Of a stretch of DNA of 64,000 bases, positions 8,641 to 15,717 are shown one piece after another. Both the position numbers and the translations under genes were made by a program. A model generated the notes under the pieces. The model had not been told where the DNA came from, did no database searches, and saw only the letters and a program-made list of their open reading frames with translations. Source of the DNA: an uncultured Cyclobacteriaceae bacterium (GTDB taxonomy: Bacteria; Bacteroidota; Bacteroidia; Cytophagales; Cyclobacteriaceae); contig CANLOE010000028.1 of assembly GCA_947492745.1 (NCBI GenBank), positions 1-64,000 on the forward strand. The letters are read 5' to 3'. Numbering within the stretch: the first letter of the stretch is position 1; the number at the start of each line of letters is the position of its first letter.

Positions 8641-11100
8641 TTATTGTATGATGTTTTCAGTAGGCCTTTCAGCGAAAGGACTGATTTTGATATCTTTATT
8701 TTGTGGAAACTTGGCCCAGTACCATTCTCTATAGCCAAAGTTGAGATTGGCCTTTTTATGGGGCATTTCGATGACTTTTTCTATCTTAAAGCCGACATGG
8801 GCCTTGTTCATCATCGATGCTAAGGAGTCTACAGCTCCTTCTCCGACCATTTTACCGACTTCTTGTTGTGCAAATACATAATCGACCATACACTGTGTAA
8901 AAGGGGACACGTATTTTTTCTTGGGGTCGGTAGGCGCGATAAACTGATGGGTACCGTAGTCGGTCGGCAATACCTCATAATAATCTCCTACCATGTCGCG
9001 CGTGGCCCAGTAGACCTCAAAATTACAGGTCGGTACGCCGTCTGCCTCACCGATATAGCTACTGAGCGCATGACTCGATAGCATGACTCGATAATAGGTC
9101 TCCAGTTCTTTCAGACTCCAGTCCATTTGCCATATCTTCTTGGCATGGTCCCTATGGAACCATTCGTGGAGCATCTCCAGGTCCTGCTCCAAATCTATCG
9201 GCCGCACACTGATGATGACATCTTCTTTCGGAAAGTACCTACTGTAGATTGTTTCTTCATCCTTCGGGAAAATCAACTGTTCTGAAAAAAAGTGCAGGTG
9301 CAGCGGATTCGGATAGTTCACTTGAACGACCGACTTAGGGTCTTCTCCCCCGTCTACATTGATAAGTGCTGTCAGTAAGTTGCCTTTTACCTTCCAATAC
9401 CGCTGTTCCAAAAGATAATCGACAAAGCCGCTCTTGTCCCTGTCTTTCCATGCCCGTACCTTGTCATAAAGTATATCGAACAATACTTTCTCTTTGGCCA
9501 GGCCCGCCCTCCCCAAGACATTGACAAGTCCGGTCATATTACTGACCATAAAATAGTGGGACAGCAGGTCGAACAAGCGCTTATCGGGGAGGAAGGCTTT
9601 GCTATGTGCCGCTAGATGGGGCAAAAAGGAAGTCAGTGCATCTTTTCGGGTCTCCCGAAACAGAAAGCCTTGATTATCCCTGAAATACACCTTGGCAGGA
9701 AAAAAGTCCTCATCGAAGGCGAGCAGTACATTCTGTTGGTGCAGCTCGCAAGCGATACCAAATTCGTCAAAAATATCGATGGTGGCCCCGAGTATCAGGT
9801 CCGTATACTTTTCAAACCATGCTATAGCGGTATCTTCCGGTCCATGCCCTTTGCGCTGTGCAGCGGCTTCGATGATATTGGCTATCCTAGAGCGCTCACC
9901 CAGTACCTCATCTTGAAAAACGGAAGCCAGTACAGCCACTTGCCCATGGGCCTGAGTTTTTTTGAAGGGGTTGTACCTGATGGATGTATTGAAACCTTCG
10001 ATGACTTTTCCTTTATAGGCCACTGAAACAAAGCCCGGGTCGGTGATGATCTGTACATTTTCATGTCGGGTTTTGATTTTCTGCCCCAGAGGGGTATTCA
10101 TCAATCGGGCAAAATCATAGCCCCTGTACAGTTCGTGCAAATGATTGACCCGCTCGGCACTTGTTATCTTTACATGCAGGGAAAACTTGAGCATCCAGTC
10201 ACTCTCTTCATTGTAGACCGTCCTCACCGAAGAAGTAGGAGTATAGTCCGCTCCCCAAGTACCTAGATCATAAATGACTTTCTCAGTCATCATTTCTTTC
10301 ACTATGGGCTGTTCCAACAAGTATTTCGCTTCCCAAGGATGTACGGGAACGACTTTCCATGTGGGGTTTTCTTCGAGCAGTTGGACTGTTTCCTTCTGCG
10401 CGGTAAGGTAAGGCCCTAATTCTTCTCGGAAAATCTCCGAAAACAGCTTTCCTTCGGCACTTTCTTCGGTCACTTGATCAGGATGAATCAGGAAATAGTG
10501 CAGTTGAAAGCGCCCTCCCATTTCCGGAGAGTAGGTATTTAGATCCTCTTCCGAAAAACCCGTCCTCCCTTTGGTCAGAGGGTGCAGACTATGTCCGATA
10601 GCCAGTCGCTGTTCGCTTTGGATAAAGGTCATCTCTGACGGGTTCACTTCCACACGGGTCTCTTGGAAGTGTCCTAGGTATTTCTCGGTATTGTCAATAC
10701 TCTGTTGGAATCTGTCAAGGATGTTTTCCGCTTTTGCTTTTGGGTAGGTCTGACGGGCCTGGGCCACAACCAGTTCCAGAAAACGGTCCGTATCGATGAC
10801 CTTCAATACATCCGTAGCTGTATGGCGCTCTACCACAGGAAAAGCATAGCAGTTTCGCCCGCTATCCGAAGCATAAAGAAGGGGTACATACACTTCGATG
10901 TCCTCTGGAAAGCTCATTTTCAGGTGCAGGTCATTTCCTGTTCTTTCAAAATACTCGCTCAGGACCCTGTCGTATTTTGGAATACCCTGATACAAGTTAC
11001 AGTTGGTCAATTCTCTACAGCAACTATTGATTAAAATGGTGAAATTGATTTCTTCCGCCTCTTGTCTTATCTCAGAGGGATTGTAAGTATGCTTGTCCAT
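8641..11100 (-). CDS. Fused IucA/IucC synthetase and GNAT acyltransferase
   Basis: An 819-aa two-enzyme protein. Residues 1-600 are an NIS synthetase (GHSLHPLTKGRTGF, VPVHPWEAKYLL, SSVRTVYN, CELHQQNVLLAFDEDF). Residues 620-819 are an IucB/RhbD/DesC-like GNAT domain (HEWFHRDHAKKIWQMDW, NFEVYWATRDMVGDYY, FKIEKVIEMPHKKANL) that acylates the hydroxylamine. The fusion covers two consecutive steps: acylation of the N-hydroxy amine, then condensation. The gene overlaps the end of the decarboxylase gene by 29 bp and is followed after 1 bp by the monooxygenase gene, so it is clearly cotranscribed. The acyl donor (acetyl or succinyl) cannot be read from sequence. Confidence 0.93.
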   Translation of the reverse strand: MDKHTYNPSEIRQEAEEINFTILINSCCRELTNCNLYQGIPKYDRVLSEYFERTGNDLHLKMSFPEDIEVYVPLLYASDSGRNCYAFPVVERHTATDVLKVIDTDRFLELVVAQARQTYPKAKAENILDRFQQSIDNTEKYLGHFQETRVEVNPSEMTFIQSEQRLAIGHSLHPLTKGRTGFSEEDLNTYSPEMGGRFQLHYFLIHPDQVTEESAEGKLFSEIFREELGPYLTAQKETVQLLEENPTWKVVPVHPWEAKYLLEQPIVKEMMTEKVIYDLGTWGADYTPTSSVRTVYNEESDWMLKFSLHVKITSAERVNHLHELYRGYDFARLMNTPLGQKIKTRHENVQIITDPGFVSVAYKGKVIEGFNTSIRYNPFKKTQAHGQVAVLASVFQDEVLGERSRIANIIEAAAQRKGHGPEDTAIAWFEKYTDLILGATIDIFDEFGIACELHQQNVLLAFDEDFFPAKVYFRDNQGFLFRETRKDALTSFLPHLAAHSKAFLPDKRLFDLLSHYFMVSNMTGLVNVLGRAGLAKEKVLFDILYDKVRAWKDRDKSGFVDYLLEQRYWKVKGNLLTALINVDGGEDPKSVVQVNYPNPLHLHFFSEQLIFPKDEETIYSRYFPKEDVIISVRPIDLEQDLEMLHEWFHRDHAKKIWQMDWSLKELETYYRVMLSSHALSSYIGEADGVPTCNFEVYWATRDMVGDYYEVLPTDYGTHQFIAPTDPKKKYVSPFTQCMVDYVFAQQEVGKMVGEGAVDSLASMMNKAHVGFKIEKVIEMPHKKANLNFGYREWYWAKFPQNKDIKISPFAERPTENIIQ

Positions 11101-12604
11101 GGTTTCTGATAATGTTTACTATGTTCTGGGTATCTTTCAATGTGGTTCTGGGATTGAGCATGGTAAATTTCAAATAAAACCTACCGTTTACTTTGGTACT
11201 GGCGACCAATACCGCTCCTGAAAAGAACATATTCTTCTTGATAAACAGGTTCATCTCGCAGGCATTGTAGTCTTTTGTACTATCGGGCAGGTGACGGAAC
11301 ACCAGTGCTCCCAAATCGGAACCGCTCAGTAGTTCGAAATCCTCCTGCTGCCGCAACATGCTAGCGGTATCCTTCGCGGTATCGATGCTGATTTCTATGT
11401 ATTTTCCGAGTTTTTCCCGTCCCATCAAGCGTAGTGTGCACCAGAGCTTGAGCGCATCGAATCTTCGCGTACTCTGTACTATGGATTTGTTGATCTGGGC
11501 AGGAAGTTCATCATAGTCCTGTTCTACAGGATTGAGGTAATCGGCATGATGCTTGATGATGTTGAGATGGTACTTGTTCCGCACGATAAACGCACTGCTG
11601 CTGATAGGTTGGAAGAAGGCTTTATGGTAATCGACGGTGACGGAATCGGCTTTTTCGATACCATTTAGCAAGTACCTGTACTTATCGCTCAGCAGTAGGG
11701 CGCAGCCCCATGCCGCATCGATATGGTACCATAAGTGATGTTGCTCGGCGACATGGGCCAGTTCTTCCAGTGGGTCGACATTACCAAAGTCGGTAGTCCC
11801 TGCGGTCCCGACCAAGGCTATCGGCAAATTGCCCGATTCGAGTTCATCACGAATAGCCTGCTCCAGGGCTTTTGGAATCATCCTGAACTGATGGTCGGTT
11901 TTTACTTTGACGATTGCCTGTTCTCCCAGTCCCATCAATGAAGCATTCTTCATATTGCTGAAATGGGACTTGTCCGAAACAAAGACTCTAAATCGATGGG
12001 CTTCCGGCGGATTGCCCGCTAGCTTAATGTTATGCCCTAGGTATTCGAGTGCGTAATAATCCCGGGCCAGCAAGAGTCCCATCATATTGCTCTGCGAACC
12101 ACCCGCATTGAAAATACCATCACACTGATGGTCAAAGCCGATCTGCCCTCCCGTCCAGTCAATGAGCTTGCGCTCCATGAATGTCCCTCCGGCACTTTGA
12201 TCATAGGTGTCCTGAGAGGAGTTGATGGCGCTGACCAATATCTCAGCAGCCAAAGCAGGGATGACCACGGGGCAGTTGAGATGGGCAATATAATTGGGAA
12301 GATGATAGGCCGTTGCATGATTGACATACAGTTTTTCCACTTCATCGAAAAGACTCTTATAATCTTTCAGTGGAGTATCAAAATCAATGGTATCGAAAAC
12401 TGACAATAGGTCCTTGGGCTTGATGCCGCTGAAAGGCGTCTTGTTCTGTTTCAGAAAACCGGAAATACTCTCGGTAGCGGTCTGTATCGCTTTTTGATAG
12501 GCTTTTTCCGAATCTTCATGGAAGAGGTCATCAAAAAAACCTTTGTTCACTACTTTTTTGGGCGTGTCCTCGCTCAATGTTTCTACCCCTATAGGTTGGT
12601 TCAT
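11072..12604 (-). CDS. PLP-dependent amino-acid decarboxylase (lysine or diaminobutyrate type)
   Basis: A 510-aa group II decarboxylase that should make the diamine backbone of the siderophore. The PLP lysine is in DSVTVDYHKAFFQP (about residue 325); the preceding HIDAAWGCALL holds the cofactor-binding Asp. The substrate-side motif YDQSAGGTFMERKLIDW resembles the DesA/2,4-diaminobutyrate decarboxylase subgroup. It is encoded 23 bp after the nitroreductase gene and overlaps the next gene. With a DesB-like monooxygenase and a DesC/DesD-like fusion downstream, lysine to cadaverine is the most likely reaction, but diaminobutyrate to diaminopropane (rhizobactin route) is an alternative. No diaminobutyrate aminotransferase is visible, which favours lysine. 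Confidence 0.9.
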   Translation of the reverse strand: MNQPIGVETLSEDTPKKVVNKGFFDDLFHEDSEKAYQKAIQTATESISGFLKQNKTPFSGIKPKDLLSVFDTIDFDTPLKDYKSLFDEVEKLYVNHATAYHLPNYIAHLNCPVVIPALAAEILVSAINSSQDTYDQSAGGTFMERKLIDWTGGQIGFDHQCDGIFNAGGSQSNMMGLLLARDYYALEYLGHNIKLAGNPPEAHRFRVFVSDKSHFSNMKNASLMGLGEQAIVKVKTDHQFRMIPKALEQAIRDELESGNLPIALVGTAGTTDFGNVDPLEELAHVAEQHHLWYHIDAAWGCALLLSDKYRYLLNGIEKADSVTVDYHKAFFQPISSSAFIVRNKYHLNIIKHHADYLNPVEQDYDELPAQINKSIVQSTRRFDALKLWCTLRLMGREKLGKYIEISIDTAKDTASMLRQQEDFELLSGSDLGALVFRHLPDSTKDYNACEMNLFIKKNMFFSGAVLVASTKVNGRFYLKFTMLNPRTTLKDTQNIVNIIRNHGQAYLQSL

Positions 12605-12627
12605 TTTGCTGTGTTTTTTAAGTTAGG

Positions 12628-13263
12628 TTATGCCAGCCAAGTGACTTTATCGGCGATAGGTGCTCTTTTTTTCTTTTTCTTTAACTCATGGTCACTGTGA
12701 TTACAACAGCCCATAAAGACCAGACCAAGGGATTGTTCGTTAGGGGCAAGTCCCGTCTCCATGACAAAATCAATGGCACAACGGGGAGTACTCCAGTAAG
12801 CACCTATATGATGCGCGGTACAGGTCAGGGCCATATTCTGCACCGCCGAAGCTACAGCCGCTACCTCCTCCCACTCCGGTAGCTTAGGGTTGCGGACCAG
12901 TATCACCCCTATCATACAGGCGGCTTTCAATGGGTAGGCACGAAGGTAGTCCAGCTTCTGCATGCAGCGTACAGGAGTCAGTTTGCTCTGATAGTATTTC
13001 TCATAATAGTCGGCCATGTAGCGGCCATATTCTTCCAGGTACCTGCCTTTGAAAACAATAAACCGCCATGGTTCCGTCATCTTGTGTGTTGGAGCCCAAG
13101 TGGCATTGATCAGGATTTCCTCCAACAGCTCATCCGCAATTGCTTCGCCGGTAAACTCGTCGGCATAAATACTCCTGCGTTTTCGAATAACATCGCTTAC
13201 CTCAGGGGCTTTTGCACTGTCCTCTATCACCAAATGATCTGGTGCTTCAAAAATATTTCTCAT
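12628..13263 (-). CDS. Nitroreductase-family flavoprotein
   Basis: About 211 aa, usual length for the FMN-dependent nitroreductase fold. The FMN-binding start RKRRSIYADEF, WAPTHKMTEPWRF and the C-terminal SLGLVFMGC segment are visible. The ATG at 13263 is preferred over a TTG 15 bp upstream. It is the first gene of the minus-strand siderophore transcript, directly behind the candidate iron-regulated promoter. A role in reducing ferric siderophore to release iron, or in redox tailoring of the siderophore, is possible; neither is shown by the sequence. A Lys-rich stretch near the C-terminus (residues about 193-200) is unusual. Confidence 0.85.
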   Translation of the reverse strand: MRNIFEAPDHLVIEDSAKAPEVSDVIRKRRSIYADEFTGEAIADELLEEILINATWAPTHKMTEPWRFIVFKGRYLEEYGRYMADYYEKYYQSKLTPVRCMQKLDYLRAYPLKAACMIGVILVRNPKLPEWEEVAAVASAVQNMALTCTAHHIGAYWSTPRCAIDFVMETGLAPNEQSLGLVFMGCCNHSDHELKKKKKRAPIADKVTWLA

Positions 13264-13280
13264 AATATTTTTACGCAATT

Positions 13281-13300
13281 TTTATTTAGATTAAATACAA
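13281..13300. promoter_or_regulatory. Candidate iron-regulator operator, second site upstream of the biosynthesis genes
   Basis: TTTATTTAGATTAAATACAA shares the TTATTTAGATTAA core with the sites at 13329 and 15395. It lies between the first operator and the nitroreductase ATG. The resemblance is to DtxR/IdeR- or Fur-type boxes; which regulator binds is not known. Confidence 0.5.
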
Positions 13301-13328
13301 ATAGTTAGATTTACGATGTGGTATTTAT

Positions 13329-13362
13329 TTTTATTTAGACTAATTAAGAATAATCAAATGTA
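13329..13362 (-). promoter_or_regulatory. Promoter and overlapping candidate iron operator of the siderophore biosynthesis genes
   Basis: Read on the minus strand, TACATTTG (13355-13362) matches the Bacteroidota -7 consensus TAnnTTTG exactly. It is followed at once by an AT-rich box containing the complement of TTATTTAGACTAATTAA. The same order, -7 box then this box, occurs at the TonB-receptor promoter (15385-15418), so one regulator probably controls synthesis and uptake. Confidence 0.6.
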
Positions 13363-13588
13363 GTAATTATATCACGGTAACCTAAAAGATTTTGAAAAAA
13401 AGAGTGATACAACGAAAAAGATAAGCTGGGAAATTGGCAGGGAATTCCTTTGTTATTATTCTGTTTTAATTTGAATAACAGCCACTTACACACATCACTT
13501 CATTGAAGTTACGGCACGTAAAATAATGGTAACGAACATACCAGGTTTTCTGGAAACAAGTCCAGGTGACCGTTTCGAATAGAATTTA

Positions 13589-13757
13589 AACCCAAAATGT
13601 CCATTAGAAAATCTATTCCGGACTTAACTGGCTTCAAATCAGTAAATGAATGCGTTTTTTGAATTCACCATAGCGGTGCTATGCTAAATCCAATAAAACT
13701 CCCTGATGTATTGCCATTTAAGTCCTCATGACGAAGTTCCAACGAACATTCTGGGTT
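13589..13757. repeat. Family A palindromic repeat, copy A4
   Basis: Runs from AACCCAAAATGTCC to GAACATTCTGGGTT; the right half is the reverse complement of the left half of A3. Central hairpin CACCATAGCGGTGCTATG. It lies in the divergent region between the biosynthesis promoter and the 2OG-oxygenase gene. The rest of the gap (13363-13588 and 13758-13927) shows no gene. Confidence 0.85.
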
Positions 13758-13927
13758 AAAAACAGTCGCTGATTGTCAATGCGAGGTCAAATGGCAAAGG
13801 TAGCAGGGCTATCTATGATCATTTTGTCCGATGACCGGGATGGCTGCACAAGACAGAAGATCGATTTATGATTCCTTTGAAAGGATGCCCAACTCTCGTT
13901 GATTGAACTCTACTACACACAAACCAC

Positions 13928-15073
13928 ATGAACATGAAATCATCTATTCCACTGATCGAAATAGAAAACAACTCCATATCCATGACGACACCTTTGCCTC
14001 CCATGGCTCCTGAAATCATAGAGATCAGTCCAAGGGAGAGAAAGGCGATGACCAATATCGGTGACCTTCTCTCTAAAGCGTACAGCGATTATGAAGATAC
14101 CGAATACATCTCCAAACTGCACCTGCATGCTTTTCAGTTATTGCCCGAACGGATTTTGGGAATTTTGAGTGATTTCGGAACCGATTTTTCCGCAAGTCAG
14201 TACGGTGCCATTGTTTTCAAAGGTTTGGTAGATATCGATCAGGAGCTGTTGGGAAGGACCCCGGCTTCTTGGCAGGAAGCAGATTATAAGCAGCTGAGCC
14301 GCTACGGCTTTATATCCTCTCTTTTGCACGGTGCGGTACCGGCAAAGCCTGTTCAGTACTATGTACAACGAAAAGGTGGAGGACTGATGCATGCGATTAT
14401 CCCGGATGAGCAGATGACCTATACACAAACCGGTTCGGGTTCGAAAACGCAGCTTTATGTCCATACGGAAGATGCCTTTCTATACCATCAGGCTGACTTC
14501 ATCAGTCTATTCTACCTGCGCAATGAAGAAAAAGTCCCCTCATCACTGTATTCCATTCGTTCTCATGGAGCCATTGGTACTACCTTGGAAAAACTGTTTG
14601 CTCCTATCTACAAATGTCCCCAAGATGCCAACTTCTCCAGTAGTCAATTAACGGATGAAGTCACGACCTCCATCCTTTATGGAAATCGTGACCTGCCTTT
14701 TTTTCGCTTCGACGCTGCTGAACAGATCTATAATAAAGATGTCCAACAGAGCCCGGAAGCCCTAGAGAACCTGGTCCGTTTCTGGGAAGAAGCCAAGAAA
14801 CTGGTTTACAACAGTTTTGTACCCGATGCGGGTGATCTTGTATTCGTCAACAACCACATGTGCGCGCATGGGAGAAGCGCTTTTACTGCTGGGGTAAAAA
14901 CGGTAAATGGCCAAGCAGTACCTTGCGAACGAAGACAAATGCTAAGAATGATGAGTAAAACGGGCCTTATCCACATTAGGGACGTCACCCATACCGATGA
15001 CCCTTATATGATCATGGAAGAACACTATGGACAGCTCTTTGATTTCAAGGAATACACTGATAGGAACAAATAA
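13928..15073 (+). CDS. Fe(II)/2-oxoglutarate oxygenase, clavaminate synthase-like (VioC/lysine hydroxylase type)
   Basis: A 381-aa cupin-fold dioxygenase. The iron triad is visible as His and Glu/Asp in VHTEDAFLYH (about residue 179) and the distal His in CAHGRSAF (about 314), with the 2OG-binding Arg following in RRQMLRMM. Length and motifs fit the clavaminate synthase-like group that hydroxylates free basic amino acids (VioC, AsnO, KDO lysine 4-hydroxylases). It is divergent from the siderophore genes, across their regulatory region. Hydroxylation of lysine before decarboxylation, giving a hydroxycadaverine-containing siderophore, is plausible but inferred. Other substrates (arginine, ornithine, the finished siderophore) remain possible. 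Confidence 0.85.
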   Translation: MNMKSSIPLIEIENNSISMTTPLPPMAPEIIEISPRERKAMTNIGDLLSKAYSDYEDTEYISKLHLHAFQLLPERILGILSDFGTDFSASQYGAIVFKGLVDIDQELLGRTPASWQEADYKQLSRYGFISSLLHGAVPAKPVQYYVQRKGGGLMHAIIPDEQMTYTQTGSGSKTQLYVHTEDAFLYHQADFISLFYLRNEEKVPSSLYSIRSHGAIGTTLEKLFAPIYKCPQDANFSSSQLTDEVTTSILYGNRDLPFFRFDAAEQIYNKDVQQSPEALENLVRFWEEAKKLVYNSFVPDAGDLVFVNNHMCAHGRSAFTAGVKTVNGQAVPCERRQMLRMMSKTGLIHIRDVTHTDDPYMIMEEHYGQLFDFKEYTDRNK

Positions 15074-15117
15074 CCGAAGTTGTGGAAATCGATGCATATC
15101 ACGTGAGCTAGTCAGTA

Positions 15118-15280
15118 GTACAAATTTGGTTTTCAACTGTCGTATATGATTCCGCGGGTCATTTTAGTATCCATCAAGGCGAGAACCGCAGGGAGAGCAG
15201 CGCTATCCCGAGGGTGGTCAACGCAGAGTGAAGCTAAATGAACAGGAAGATAGGCGATTTTAGAAGCTAAGTTTGTATTA
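15118..15280. repeat. Family B palindromic repeat, copy B2 (reverse orientation)
   Basis: The reverse complement of B1 and B3, from TACAAATTTGGTTTTCAACT to GCTAAGTTTGTATTA, with hairpin GCAGCGCTATC. It lies between the oxygenase gene and the uptake-operon promoter. Confidence 0.85.
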
Positions 15281-15364
15281 GTTCTTACCCACATACCAAT
15301 GAGGAAATGAGAGCGTTTGGCCACCCTTTATTTTCCTTGGGAACATATTTGTGAATAAACCCAT

Positions 15365-15418
15365 CGTTTTTTCACTATTTTGGATATCTTTGATTTTATT
15401 TAGATTAATTAAAAATTA
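15365..15418 (+). promoter_or_regulatory. Promoter and candidate iron operator of the uptake operon
   Basis: TATCTTTG (15385-15392) matches the -7 consensus TAnnTTTG, with a T-rich -33 region about 18 bp upstream. The operator-like TTTATTTAGATTAATTAAAA follows directly (15395 on). The arrangement mirrors the biosynthesis promoter at 13329-13362. A 5' leader of about 150 bp precedes the first small ORF. Confidence 0.6.
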
Positions 15419-15561
15419 AAACAAACTCAAAAGTACCCCATTGATTTAGAGTCGAGTATATATCAAGTCAATCTTTGTAAAACCTTGGAAGTAGTAATCA
15501 GTAGTCTACGTTATACTGAACAATTATGCCTATAAAACCGGAACGCTAAAGAACACTTATT

Positions 15562-15717
15562 ATGAAAAAGGATAGTGAACATTCCTTTAAAAAAGCACCG
15601 AAACATAACAGGCTCTTGGCATCCTTAGTTGGAAGTATGACTACTTTTCCTGTACTGTACGAACAGGTAAGCGTCTACCCGACCCTGCTTTTCAAAACCC
15701 ATCCTCCGAACTCATGA
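15562..15717 (+). CDS. 51-aa ORF translationally coupled to the TonB receptor
   Basis: ATG at 15562; the stop overlaps the receptor start as ATGA. The product begins MKKDSEHSFKKAPKHNRLLA and ends PTLLFKTHPPNS. No signal peptide or known domain is evident; the middle is mildly hydrophobic. The exact stop/start overlap, and the position between an iron-regulated promoter and the receptor gene, suggest a translated leader or coupling peptide. It could equally be chance; the coding evidence is its position only. Confidence 0.45.
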   Translation: MKKDSEHSFKKAPKHNRLLASLVGSMTTFPVLYEQVSVYPTLLFKTHPPNS

